Position numbers and translations under genes: made by a program. This document shows positions 40,917-50,521 of a DNA stretch of 64,000 nt, in pieces; position 1 is the first letter of the stretch, and each line of letters starts with the position of its first letter. The notes below the pieces were generated by a model that was given only the letters and a program-made list of their open reading frames with translations, had not been told where the DNA came from and did not search any database. Source of the stretch: Paramoeba atlantica (Eukaryota > Discosea); NCBI GenBank assembly GCA_977017575.1, contig CDRNVI010000039.1, positions 1 through 64,000 of the forward strand. Reading direction: 5' to 3'.

Positions 40917-42317
40917 AAAAAAACCGTTCGATTGTTTCGGTTTTTTTTCTTTTGTATAGAGCTATTGATTAAATATCACCGTTGCGCTGGTAATGTGTGC
41001 TAGTAGTGTAGGCATGAGTGTCACCTAATAGTACCCGTAGATAGTCCACCTCAGTTCGTTCTACCAAAGAAATAAGAATGAATATAAAAAAGTTTAGCAT
41101 TCGAAAGGTTTTTTTGCTACCTATTATAGAGAAAATCTTGTCCCGAAAAATAGATGAAACGTAATGGCCCAAGAGAGATTATGCCCGTAAAATTAGTATT
41201 TAGTATTCCCCACACGAGCCTTCAGCACTGCCTTCATACGGGCAGGCATACTGTCCACCTGGGCACGGCATACTGAAGGTGGTATGTTCGCCCATTCCAT
41301 TTTTACCCTCTCCCACAACTCTCGGACCCCGCTTGGTGGATCATCGTGCGCTGCAAGGCGCCGCTTGAGTTCCCCCCAAACGTTTTCGATTGGATTTAAG
41401 TCAGGGGACTGCGGGGGCCACCGCATGACTTCAAACCCGGTACCCCGGAGGTGCCGCTGCGCACAATGGTTTGTGTGCTTGGGGTCATTATCTTGTTGGA
41501 AGATGACCATTGGGGGGTCTAGACCCATAGTTTCGATGGAGGGGGCAAGATTCTCTTCAAGAATCTCGACGTACTGTGTGGCGTTCAGGTTCCCTTGAAC
41601 TAGACGCACATGCCCCACACCGCTTCGGGACATGCACGCCCAAATCATGATGTGCCCCCCTCCGTACTTTACCGTGGGAATTACCCCTTTTTCACCCAGT
41701 TCCTCCCCCGGGGTCCCCCATGTCCAAAGACTTCCCCCCGTTTCAAAGCGCGAGATCTTCGTCTCGTCCGACCATACAACTGGAGCCCAGTCGTGCACTG
41801 TCCAGTGCTCATGGGCCGTGGCAAAGTCCATCCGAAGCTTGCGATGGCGCTTGGACAGGTAGGGCTTGCGGACACGCTTTCTACCTTTTTGTCCGAAGCG
41901 GTGCATCGAAACTCGGATAGACTGAGGAACAACATCAGCAACGCCCTCGCGGCGCAGCTGAGATGATACTTCTCGCGCAGAATTGCCGGAGAACACAAGT
42001 CGTCGCACACGGCGTGTGCACGGCTCGGAAAGCTTTCGAGGGCGTCCACCCTGCATCCTGAGAGTATCAGGCCATTCTTTTTTTAATATCATAGAAATTG
42101 TTGAGATGCTTAAATTTACTGTATCAGAGATGGACCTCATAGACACACCGCTGTCGTAGAGCTCTGCAATTTGTTTCTTTACGTAACGTGGTGTGGGCCT
42201 CATATAGAGTGCAAAATGTAACAGTGTAAGATAAACAATGTAATAGTGTAAGATAAACAATGTAATAGTGTAAGATAAACTCTATAACCTACTACCAAGG
42301 GGTAATTCCTGACTGTA
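40917..42317 (-). mobile_element. Complete Tc1-like transposon (DD34E)
   Basis: A 1401-base element bounded by TA, with short inverted ends CAGTCAG (left CAGTCAGCAAAA, right CAGTCAGGAATT). It carries one open transposase frame. Inside the left end is a hairpin AAAAAAACCG...CGGTTTTTTT. Beyond the transposase start a 22-base unit (TGTAATAGTGTAAGATAAAC plus AA) is repeated two to three times (about 42216-42280). The ends are short for the family, so the limits are probable rather than certain. Confidence 0.7.
41193..42203 (-). CDS. Tc1 transposase, intact
   Basis: A 336-residue transposase starting at ATG 42203 (MRPTPRYVKKQIAELYDSGV); the frame above has only a TTG. N-terminal helix-turn-helix (SMRSISDTVNLSISTISMIL), a GRPRKL hook, then the catalytic Asp in VVWSDETKISRF, Asp in FQQDNDPKHT and Glu in SPDLNPIENVW. 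There are exactly 34 residues between the last two, the Tc1 spacing. All motifs are present and no break is seen, so this copy might be active. It is only distantly related to the DD32E enzymes on the left of the window. Confidence 0.93.
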   Translation of the reverse strand: MRPTPRYVKKQIAELYDSGVSMRSISDTVNLSISTISMILKKEWPDTLRMQGGRPRKLSEPCTRRVRRLVFSGNSAREVSSQLRREGVADVVPQSIRVSMHRFGQKGRKRVRKPYLSKRHRKLRMDFATAHEHWTVHDWAPVVWSDETKISRFETGGSLWTWGTPGEELGEKGVIPTVKYGGGHIMIWACMSRSGVGHVRLVQGNLNATQYVEILEENLAPSIETMGLDPPMVIFQQDNDPKHTNHCAQRHLRGTGFEVMRWPPQSPDLNPIENVWGELKRRLAAHDDPPSGVRELWERVKMEWANIPPSVCRAQVDSMPARMKAVLKARVGNTKY

Positions 42318-42700
42318 CATATGCGGGGCCTGGCGTGTTACTCGTGAAAGAGAGTGGCAACTTCCCAAAGGCGGTGAAAACCCCTGAGGGAGCCAGTGAC
42401 CAACCGGGGCAACTCGTGTCCATCATTTTCAACGAGTGAAGAGAATCGTGTATTCGGAACAATTGGGTCGAAAAACTGTGCCTTGCAAAATATTTCCAAA
42501 ATCGAATAAAATACAAGACACGTACCGTTGTGTACACCCCTGTATTTGAACGAATTTGTGTGTTCCTACTCTAAAGCACTCCCATTGCGTTCGCATAGCA
42601 CTGCCTCGCTACATTTCACGATTTTTTATGACCCAAATACTTCAACTCTCATTAGCTTTTTCTTTTTTTACGGTTCACAATTTTACAATTCGTATTGCGA
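42318..42700. other. Intergenic
   Basis: About 380 bases between the Tc1 element and the next gene, with no gene seen. A TACAGGGGTGTACAC-like word (complement, 42534-42548) resembles a lone DD32E terminus, but no partner is present. Confidence 0.4.
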
Positions 42701-42715
42701 TTTTCAGTTCCAAGC

Positions 42716-44773
42716 ATGGAGAACTCTTGTACTGCATCTGAAGACAAGGAATTCGTGCTGCTGCAGATGGAGGAATTGCGACAAACGGAATCTCAACTTC
42801 TTTTGCCTTCTGCTGTTCATCGATTACTATATCCTCTTGTAGATCGCATTCTATCTCTCCCCATTGAAGCAAAAGCGTGCGATACCCCAATGAGCACTGC
42901 TAAAGATCACGACTACGAAGATGGATTCGTACGCGAAAATTACAGACATGAATCTGACATTCTACGCGATTTAGCCATAAAGCACAGTGACTTTTGCAAT
43001 ATTCTTCTGGAGTCCGTCATCGAGATTCTTGTTCCGGGATTTGAGAAATACGAAAGCCATACCCGGAGAGTAATGCTTCTTAACGCTATTTCCCTTATGT
43101 ATGACGTGAAAATAGCTTCGTCGGGAACCTTATTTTTTGAGTGTAACACCACTATTTCTACGCAAACTCAGAATGCAGAAACCAACTTACCCACCGGTAC
43201 AGATTTCACGGCGTCCTCCCGGCGCAACTTTACCAAATTCTGGCTCTTTTGCCTGCAACATTTAGACACGGAACTACACTCTCTCCCCTGCCCCCATTGT
43301 GTCCCCCCGTCACCCACCACCCCCCTCCTACGCCGCACCCGTCTCCGCCTCCTCCGCTCCCTCACAGACCATATCCTCCCACTTCTCACCTCCCCCCTCA
43401 TCCTCCTGGACTACCTGATCGCTAAACTTCAACTGGCACGACGACAACAACAACTACTCAAGGTTACCCCATCCGACGACTCCTCCTCTAAGGCTTCTAC
43501 CTCTCATCCCGATCACAACAACAACAACAATACTAACAATAACAATATTGATCCTCATAACGATACCATCAAAACATCCAAACCTCATCCTGTCCTTCCC
43601 CCCTCAGATCCTGTCCCACCCCCACCCCTTCTATCTCCCCACCACGCCGACCCCCTCACGCCATTGAACCCGACGACGACTTCTCCTACTCCTTACAAAC
43701 CCCTTACGTCATTGAACCCGACGACGACTACTCCTACTCCTTACAAACCCCTTACGTCATTGAACCCGCAGACGACTACTCCTACTACGACTACTCCTAC
43801 TACACCTACTACGACCATGCCTACGCCTACACCTACTACGCCTACACCTACTACGCCTACCACTACTACGACCACTCCTACACCTACTACGCCTACGCCT
43901 ACCCGCTTCGACCCCGACGCCCTCGCCCTCTCCTGCGCGGCCCTCCCCCCCCTCGCCGCCCTCCTCCTCCTCTCCCCCCACCCCGTCGAGGCCCCCTCCT
44001 TCCTCCCCGGCCTCCTCGGCCTCCTCCGGCACCCCGGCTTCCCCCACATGGGCGGACCCACGGCCGCGGGGCTCCACCTGGTCGGGGAGATCCTCAAAGG
44101 GGGCCACCTCCCCGACGCCCTGGTCCACGTGTTCTGTGGCACACTGGGGGCGGTGGCACGGGAGAGGGCCCCGGCGCCCGTGGCGCAGAGGGTGCTGGAG
44201 GTGGTGAGGGGGGTGGTGGGGGGACGGCAGGGGGTGGGGGTGGGGGGGAGGGGGAGTAAGGGGGGAAAGAGGGGAAAGAGGGGAAAGTCGCAAGAAGGGG
44301 TAGTGGTGTATGAACGGGTGGGGAGGCTGCCGGGGGGGTTGGGGAGGGAGGGGGGAGAGGGGACGGGGACGGGGGGGAAGGAAAGGGGAGGAGGGGGAAA
44401 AAGGGAGAGGGGGGAGGAGGAGGAGGAGGGAGGGGAAGGAGGAGGAGGGGAGGAGGAGGATCAGGGGTTGCTGTTAAAGACGTTGGTGGCGTTAGCCCAG
44501 CATCCGAGTCAAGGGGTACGGTCTGCTGCGCTGTCGTTTCGGTCGTTGCTGGGGAGGAACCCGGGCCGTACGTTTGTTGAGGTGGGGGAGAGGGAGGATG
44601 TGGGCGGAAAGGGTGGGCACGCCAGGGATTCCATAAAGGATGCCTATGGTTTGCTCCTCCAACGCGAGTTGAGTGCGAAACCCCGATTTCCGTCTGGGAT
44701 ATCTGGATTTCAGGATGAGGTGTTCGACAACGCAATGGAACAGTTGTGGGTTTCAACGGATACGCAGCCTTGA
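42716..44773 (+). CDS. Large helical protein with low-complexity centre, unknown
   Basis: 685 residues from ATG 42716; a pyrimidine-AG acceptor (TTTTCAG) lies nine bases earlier, so the upstream TTG is not the start. Residues 1-250 and about 405-490 are hydrophobic-helical, as in HEAT or armadillo repeats (for example LLKTLVALAQHPSQGVRSAA near the end). The centre is low complexity: an Asn-rich stretch, then repeats of PTPYKPLTSLNPTTTT and runs of Thr-Pro. Another Gly/Arg/Glu-rich tract follows. I recognise no family. Codon use is strikingly C-rich to about 44050 and then G-rich to about 44480. Confidence 0.7.
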   Translation: MENSCTASEDKEFVLLQMEELRQTESQLLLPSAVHRLLYPLVDRILSLPIEAKACDTPMSTAKDHDYEDGFVRENYRHESDILRDLAIKHSDFCNILLESVIEILVPGFEKYESHTRRVMLLNAISLMYDVKIASSGTLFFECNTTISTQTQNAETNLPTGTDFTASSRRNFTKFWLFCLQHLDTELHSLPCPHCVPPSPTTPLLRRTRLRLLRSLTDHILPLLTSPLILLDYLIAKLQLARRQQQLLKVTPSDDSSSKASTSHPDHNNNNNTNNNNIDPHNDTIKTSKPHPVLPPSDPVPPPPLLSPHHADPLTPLNPTTTSPTPYKPLTSLNPTTTTPTPYKPLTSLNPQTTTPTTTTPTTPTTTMPTPTPTTPTPTTPTTTTTTPTPTTPTPTRFDPDALALSCAALPPLAALLLLSPHPVEAPSFLPGLLGLLRHPGFPHMGGPTAAGLHLVGEILKGGHLPDALVHVFCGTLGAVARERAPAPVAQRVLEVVRGVVGGRQGVGVGGRGSKGGKRGKRGKSQEGVVVYERVGRLPGGLGREGGEGTGTGGKERGGGGKRERGEEEEEGGEGGGGEEEDQGLLLKTLVALAQHPSQGVRSAALSFRSLLGRNPGRTFVEVGEREDVGGKGGHARDSIKDAYGLLLQRELSAKPRFPSGISGFQDEVFDNAMEQLWVSTDTQP
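43660..43905 (+). repeat. Thr-Pro coding minisatellite
   Basis: Units of the type CATTGAACCCGACGACGACT and CTACTCCTACTCCTTACAAA repeat three times, then break down into short CCTACTACG and CTACACCTA words. All stay in frame with the surrounding gene. Likely length-variable between strains. Confidence 0.8.
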
Positions 44774-44938
44774 TATTTATTTTTGATCGAATAAGAAACA
44801 AATTGGCTTTATAAGAGTATATCTTTACTTTACTTTAGGAGTTTATAAAATTTTAGTGAAACTACATGTATTCTTAATGATATTGTTTCTAAGTATCAGG
44901 TCGTGCGTATTGGTTTTGCTAAGTTATGTTTGTCATGA

Positions 44939-46681
44939 ATGGCTTCTGATGCAAGTACAACCCGAACGGGGTCCTCCGAGGGATGGGGAGCTGATGCTCT
45001 GCAGCGATTTACAAACCACTATGTCCCTCAAAATTTAGTTGTTAGACAACTTGAAATGGGGGCACTTCTTGGGTTCGCCCAAATGAGCTGTTGCAAGATT
45101 TGTCACTCAAAAGAGAAATGTTCCGTAGGGAAAAGTAAGAAATCCCGAAATGTTAAGAATAAAGATGAAGGTTTGTGTGCTCCGTGCACAGAGGCCCGAA
45201 AACACCTCTTTTCTGTCTGCGGCAAAGACTCTGTAGAAGATGCCGGCGTACACAAAAGTACTTTAAAAGCGCAATGTCGAGTTCTTCATCTTGCGGCTTT
45301 TCCAGGCAGTGGAAAAACAATGCTACTACAAAAACTGGAAGACTATAAACGTGCTTATCGCTCCCACGAAAGAAAAAGTGTAGAAGAAAAGAAAAAACAT
45401 GCTCAGATTGATCTCGAGACGTCATCGTTGCGAGACGCAGACCATATAGAAATTATGTCTTGTGCAGCGAAATCTTGGTCATGTGTGCTGCAAACTTTAC
45501 TTCAAAAAATTGATATTGAAGCCGAGTCACATCGTGGAAAACTTTCAGCGAAGCTCCAGGGAGATAAACTACGTGACGCTATAGTAGATAAATTAGAAGA
45601 ATATAGTGGACTTATCATACTGGATGAAATTGATACCGTTCTTACTATGGGATCTCACATAGGTTACTCTCATCCCACACGAAAACGTAGCAGCCAAAGT
45701 CAAGCTGAGTCCTGTCACAATCATTTTGAGTTTCTTATCAGTGCCTTGAGTCGATTTAAGAGCTGGACGCGCGTGGGGGTTGTGCTCATATCCAACAACG
45801 TAAACATCCACCCCAGTGCTGTGATCCGTCCCTCAATTCGCACGAGCGTATACACTATGCTGCTACGTGCATACGAAAAGGAGGAAATTCAAAAAATTAT
45901 TTTAGAACGCTGTGCGGGTGAGGCCATTTTCGAAGAATCCGCTCTTGCCTACGTCACCTCGCTGGGTAACGACATTCGCAGGCTACTCACCATCATTCTA
46001 AACGCCATGCTGCGTGTACGGGATGCCCAATCTGTGGTGTGTCCATCGAATACGGATGTCACAAATCACAAAAAATCGAAATCCCCTCCCTACTTACGCA
46101 AACTTAAGATTACGGACATTGTGGAGTCGTGTTCCGGGCAAGGGGACATTACGCTACGACAAGTTCGTACCGCGTTGCGTGCACTGAGTCCAGAGTTACA
46201 ACTTTTGTTGGTCGGGATGATTGCACTTCAACAGGGGCGTGAATGCCCCACGGTCACGGCTGCACAACTCTATGGGTGGGTATCCACACAGGGCACCGCA
46301 GCCACCCAACTTACGGAACTCATCAATGTGACACAATTTTGTAACGCGTTACATTCGTTGTGTGACTTAAGCTTGTTACGTAGCAGTGGGCTACGGGGGA
46401 ATGGAAGTCAAATGTTTATGGCCTCCCTAAATAAAAAAGGAGCGGCCCCCGGAAAGGGTATTATGGGAACGAGTGGGCATCACTGTCGACTTCACCTCTC
46501 GTTTGATCTCCGTGTGTTGACCACCGCGATGCGACACCTGATGATGGGAAGTGGAATCCCGGAGAGTGTGGCGGGTGGCGAACCCGTGCTTCGATCAGCC
46601 GGTTCTGATTTTGTGGTGTTCCGCGCCACAGAGGGGTATTGGGGGAGTAAAGAGAGTAAAAAAGGGGGTAGGGGGTTATAG
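44939..46681 (+). CDS. ORC1/CDC6-like AAA+ ATPase
   Basis: A 580-residue protein of DNA replication licensing. Walker A is AAFPGSGKTMLLQKL (about 119-133), Walker B GLIILDEIDTVL (about 223), sensor 1 GVVLISNNVN and sensor 2 GNDIRRLLTIIL (about 341). A C-terminal winged helix (LSPELQLLLVGMIALQQ...CDLSLLRSS) follows. This is the ORC1/CDC6 layout. Kinetoplastids are known for an ORC1/CDC6 protein that combines the two roles. An N-terminal Cys cluster (MSCCKICHSKEKC and CAPC, about 51-83) could bind a metal and is not part of the usual core. The Walker A loop has FPGSGKT rather than the usual PGTGKT. Confidence 0.8.
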   Translation: MASDASTTRTGSSEGWGADALQRFTNHYVPQNLVVRQLEMGALLGFAQMSCCKICHSKEKCSVGKSKKSRNVKNKDEGLCAPCTEARKHLFSVCGKDSVEDAGVHKSTLKAQCRVLHLAAFPGSGKTMLLQKLEDYKRAYRSHERKSVEEKKKHAQIDLETSSLRDADHIEIMSCAAKSWSCVLQTLLQKIDIEAESHRGKLSAKLQGDKLRDAIVDKLEEYSGLIILDEIDTVLTMGSHIGYSHPTRKRSSQSQAESCHNHFEFLISALSRFKSWTRVGVVLISNNVNIHPSAVIRPSIRTSVYTMLLRAYEKEEIQKIILERCAGEAIFEESALAYVTSLGNDIRRLLTIILNAMLRVRDAQSVVCPSNTDVTNHKKSKSPPYLRKLKITDIVESCSGQGDITLRQVRTALRALSPELQLLLVGMIALQQGRECPTVTAAQLYGWVSTQGTAATQLTELINVTQFCNALHSLCDLSLLRSSGLRGNGSQMFMASLNKKGAAPGKGIMGTSGHHCRLHLSFDLRVLTTAMRHLMMGSGIPESVAGGEPVLRSAGSDFVVFRATEGYWGSKESKKGGRGL

Positions 46682-46942
46682 GGAATCCAGATGCTGATAA
46701 TTATGATGGCGTTTGGATGAGATGGTTTAGGGGACAAAATAAATCAAAGTTTTGTGCAACAAGGCGGTACATTGTTACAATCTACATTCCAAAATTGCTA
46801 CTATTTGTAGCAATCTTTGGAATGTACGAATTGTGAGGTTTCCATTTTCTTTTGTTTTAAGGCAAAGACGTTTACCCAAATCTTTATTTCTTCATTTATC
46901 CTTCAGACATCAATTTTAACACTCATTTCTAATCGAAACCAT

Positions 46943-47752
46943 ATGCTTCCTCTGACCCTTCTCCCTCTTCTTACCCGTGACGTGCAGGAGCCTCCCACCA
47001 AGCGGCAAAAGACCCAACCCTCCCCTTCCTACCGCCTTGAAATTGTAAACGCACCCCTCGAGGCGGGTCTGGGGGCTCAACTTGCGGCGGAGTCCATGCT
47101 GGAGAAATTCCTCGAAAACGTGCAAGGCAAACACAAGTCATGGAATTCTAAATATGCAGCCTGCAAGTGGTCTGGGGTGAAGTGTGACAAGTACGGCAAT
47201 GTGCGCAACATTGACTGGGGCAAATACCCCCTCGAAGGGACCAACCTGACCTGGGGGTATCTGCCCTCTACGCTCACCCACCTGGACATGGACGGGAAGA
47301 AACGTAAAAAGTACGTCCCTGCCCCGATGTTGCGTGGGGAGGTTCCCTCTGCGGCACTCCCTCGGTCGTTGGTCAAGCTTCGCATCGGGCACAATGCGTT
47401 CAGCGGGGTGTTTGATCTGACCAATCTCCCGGTGGGGTTAAAAAAGCTAACTTTGCGGAACAACGCGTTTGAAGGTCCGTGTGATTTTACGCAGCTTCCT
47501 GTGGCAATGAAAAAGCTGTACTTGTCGCATAATTTGTTTTCGGGGCCTGTTGATGTGACTAAATTGCCACAGAACATGAAGAAATTGGATTTGGAGCATA
47601 ATTTGTTTGTTGGGGAGGTAGACGTAAAAACTCTTCCCAAAGGGCTGAAGCTGCTTAATTTGTTGCAGAATAATTTCACTTCGATCTCGCGGCCTATTCC
47701 AAGTGTTGTGAAAGTTGATATCGATTTAAAGGAGAAAGACCGTTTGCCGTGA
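46943..47752 (+). CDS. LRR protein with plant-like cap, member 4 (NLS-like motif)
   Basis: 269 residues from ATG 46943; only a TTG lies above. Early on it has VQEPPTKRQKTQ, a basic cluster resembling a nuclear localisation signal. Member 11 has the parallel AQEPPLKRRRSS. The cap SWNSKYAACKWSGVKCDKYG is followed by VRNIDWGKYPLEGTNLTWGY and about six repeats (LPVGLKKLTLRNNAFEGPCD, LPQNMKKLDLEHNLFVGEVD). There is no signal peptide or membrane segment after the start. Lysine-rich repeats distinguish it from the others. Confidence 0.88.
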   Translation: MLPLTLLPLLTRDVQEPPTKRQKTQPSPSYRLEIVNAPLEAGLGAQLAAESMLEKFLENVQGKHKSWNSKYAACKWSGVKCDKYGNVRNIDWGKYPLEGTNLTWGYLPSTLTHLDMDGKKRKKYVPAPMLRGEVPSAALPRSLVKLRIGHNAFSGVFDLTNLPVGLKKLTLRNNAFEGPCDFTQLPVAMKKLYLSHNLFSGPVDVTKLPQNMKKLDLEHNLFVGEVDVKTLPKGLKLLNLLQNNFTSISRPIPSVVKVDIDLKEKDRLP

Positions 47753-48255
47753 TTAAATAGAGCGGCAATGGATATCCATGGAGCTAGCTTTTAAATTATT
47801 TTTTTAAATGTTTTTACTGCTTTCTACTGCTGATTTATTGATTTGATAGTGGACACAATTAAAACAATACAAAGTTAAACCACACTACTATACTTTTTTT
47901 TCACTAAACATGTTTTTCGACACGATATTTCCTCTCAATTAGTCCTACCCAATGTACAATGCAAAATATCTTTGATACCAACGTTATTGGACAATAGCCA
48001 TGCTCATATAGACCGATTTGTGTGTGCATCTCTCTTATCTTTTTATTTTTGTGCAGTAACTCGCAGGTTTTTATGGTATTTGAAACGCAATTTAATGTAC
48101 GATGGTTAGTTTTCCAAAAACGTTGCATACGAACCTAGCCCGTACGGGGGACTACAGTAAAATTGTACAGTAGATTCTACAAAACTACTGTATAAAATTT
48201 ATACTTTAGCGGTTGTAAATATTTTATCTAGATCATTTGCCCAAAGCTGCTACCG
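47753..48255. other. Intergenic, AT-rich
   Basis: About 500 bases with no gene seen. Around 48160-48205 ACTACAGT/ACTGTA words form a weak inverted pattern. Confidence 0.4.
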
Positions 48256-48964
48256 AGATGATTATTTCCAACATGCTAACCACGTGGGAATCTGCGGATT
48301 CATCTTCCGTCTCTCGCCTCGGTAGAATAAATAGAATTACGTTTTCTCCCGAACTTCAGCTTTATAGTTTTTGCAAAACGTGACTCACCCAGAGTACAAT
48401 TGGAACCTGACAACTCCCATAGACAAATGAGAAGGAGTCGCCTGTGATCAATCGGGGCAAGTCAAAGAAATTGTGTGGACAGCAAAGCGCTTGAAAGGCG
48501 CACTCTCATGGAGATTCTTGCCATGCCAGCTCACAATGCTCAAGATTTCAGAGAACCAATTTAGTCAAGCAATGGAGTACACGGCGCTGCCTGATTCCTT
48601 GCAGACTTTGTACGGTAGTGAATGCGGCTTTCATGGAGAGCTTCCCCTTAATCTTCTTCCGCGAACCCTGGATACTCTGTCCTTATTTGACAACGAACTA
48701 AACGGGACCCTTGTGTTGCAGGACTTACCACCACAAATTCGCAATGTGTGGCTTCACAAGAATAAGCTCTCTGGTGAGATATTTTTTCATAATTTACCTC
48801 ATCCTTTGGAAATGCTCTACCTGCACTACAATAAGTTTGATGCAGAAGTTGATGTATCAATTTTACCTCAGAGAACGAACGAGGTTTTTTTGCATGGCGA
48901 TGAACTTTTTATTCGAGGTTTCCATCTAGCACAGTCGTGGATGGCCCTGTTTGAGAGACCCTGA
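48256..48964 (+). pseudogene. LRR family pseudogene, member 5
   Basis: From about 48257 a family-type lead-in is readable (SVSRLGRINRITFSPELQLY), then a stop after SFCKT and a frame change. In the next frame the cap shows YNWNLTTPIDK, stop, EGVACDQSGQVKEIVW; the stop TGA sits exactly where all relatives have TGG for the conserved Trp. From 48473 the repeats run open to 48964 (five units, such as LPPQIRNVWLHKNKLSGEIF). This is a recently disabled member with at least two lesions in its 5' half. Confidence 0.8.
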
Positions 48965-49261
48965 TTGAAATGTTCTAGTCTAATAATAAAGCAAATAATA
49001 TTCCCAGTCGCGTGGTAATCCTTGCGATGTCCACAACCGTGATATGATATTGAAATGTTCTAGCCTAATAAAATATACTCTCTAAAAAATTCATTTTTAT
49101 CCACTTCCTCTCCTTTGTTTGCCAGCCATCTTCGATCGTTAGATTAAGCACGACGATTATTCTTAATTTTTAAGAAGTCATGACTTTAAAGTCTACTCTT
49201 TTGTAAATTAACTGTTCTTATACCATTACTGCATCCTCAATTTCATAGGCTCCGGGACGGA
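48965..49261. other. Intergenic
   Basis: 297 bases. A short direct repeat (TGATATTGAAATGTTCTAGYC TAATAA type) joins the end of the pseudogene and 49045-49072. The end holds the pyrimidine-AG acceptor before the peptidase gene. Confidence 0.4.
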
Positions 49262-50521
49262 ATGGAGGCTACCTTTCCTATGTCGGAGCATCTGTTACAT
49301 GCAGCCCCTTTTCTTGTCATTGTCGCCATGGCACTGTGCGTGATTTATGTGGGCGCGTGGCGTAGTGTTGAAAGCGCTTCTCATCCCGATACAGAGCAAA
49401 TGGATCACAACTCTGCACTTCGTTTTCCCGTCGTTGGTAGTGTCGTTCTACTCTCACTGTACGTGGCCTATCGCTACCTACCGAAATATTATCTAAATCT
49501 ACTTCTTTCCGGGTACTTTTGTTTTCTGGGCGTTTTTGCTGTTACCGAGACGTGTCGTCCATGGCTCGGAGAAAATAAAGGTCCCGAAATTATTGCCGTC
49601 CTGCTCTGCGGGTATCATTTTCTGTACCCCCACTGGTTGCTCAACAATGGCCTGGGCCTGTGTTTCTCCCTAACGGCTCTAGAGGTGATTACAGTGGGTA
49701 GTACCCAAATAGGAGTTCTGCTGCTTTCCGTGTTGTTTTTTTACGATATCTTTTGGGTGTTCGGCACAGAGGTGATGGTGTCTGTGGCCACGCAGGTGGA
49801 GGGTCCAATAAAGCTAATGGTACCAAAGTCGCTTTCCCCGGAGGCTACTGTCGCATTTCACATGCTTGGGTTAGGGGACATAGTTCTCCCTGGGCTGTTT
49901 ATCTCTCTAATGCTCCGTTTCGATCGGAGCTTGGCCCATGTGGATGCAAATGAAACAAAGACAGTTAAAAAGTCCTCGCGAGCTGGGCGCAAACTTCAGA
50001 AAACGTCACCGCCTCACAATTCGTACTTTACGACCGCAATGGTGTGTTACGTCGGCGGGCTGATTCACACCATCTGCTCCATGTTTCTTCATGAAAGAGC
50101 CCAACCCGCTCTTCTGTACTTAGTACCTTGGACAGTAGGCGGCGTATGTGCACTTGCAATGCTTCGTGGAGAATTATCCGAGTGGTGGAGTTATACAGAA
50201 ATGGAGGTCGAAGATGAAGGTTTGAATAAAACAAACTATGATCGTTTGAAACAGTTTCTGGGTGTGGAACCCACGAAAACGGGAAACAAGAAATCCACGT
50301 CTTCTGAAGTTGATATGGACGATGCGAGAATTGATTCCAGGCAGACGAGTTCCGAGAAAAAACTGCAAAAACCGAAAAATACAACGACTGGCAGCTCCTC
50401 TGTTACGCGTACAAAAACATTGAAAAGGTCGAGTTCTACGACTCGTAAGAGCTCACGTCGAAGTGCAAGCAAGGCTTCAAGAACGTCATCTGTCGCTCGC
50501 AAAAAAACTACGCTTACGTGA
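49262..50521 (+). CDS. Signal peptide peptidase (intramembrane aspartyl protease)
   Basis: A 419-residue multi-pass membrane protease of the presenilin/SPP clan that cuts leftover signal peptides in the ER membrane. The catalytic aspartates are seen in FFYDIFWVFG (about 158-167) and HMLGLGDIVLPGL (about 200-212), and the PAL motif in RAQPALLYLVPW (about 279-290). There are about nine hydrophobic segments. The order YD, GLGD, PAL and the absence of a long loop fit SPP rather than presenilin. The 70-residue tail is Ser/Thr/Arg/Lys-rich (SSTTRKSSRRSASKASRTSS), without a clear KKxx signal at the very end. A pyrimidine-AG tract ends 14 bases before the ATG. Confidence 0.92.
   Translation: MEATFPMSEHLLHAAPFLVIVAMALCVIYVGAWRSVESASHPDTEQMDHNSALRFPVVGSVVLLSLYVAYRYLPKYYLNLLLSGYFCFLGVFAVTETCRPWLGENKGPEIIAVLLCGYHFLYPHWLLNNGLGLCFSLTALEVITVGSTQIGVLLLSVLFFYDIFWVFGTEVMVSVATQVEGPIKLMVPKSLSPEATVAFHMLGLGDIVLPGLFISLMLRFDRSLAHVDANETKTVKKSSRAGRKLQKTSPPHNSYFTTAMVCYVGGLIHTICSMFLHERAQPALLYLVPWTVGGVCALAMLRGELSEWWSYTEMEVEDEGLNKTNYDRLKQFLGVEPTKTGNKKSTSSEVDMDDARIDSRQTSSEKKLQKPKNTTTGSSSVTRTKTLKRSSSTTRKSSRRSASKASRTSSVARKKTTLT

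Noticed and set aside
43741-44293. Long minus-strand frames opposite the 42716 gene
   Set aside because: They are mirror frames of the Thr-Pro and Gly/Arg low-complexity DNA. The plus-strand frame spans the whole region and has ordinary helical protein at both ends.
49262-50521. Presenilin
   Set aside because: The length, tail, lack of a large loop between the catalytic helices and motif context fit signal peptide peptidase better.
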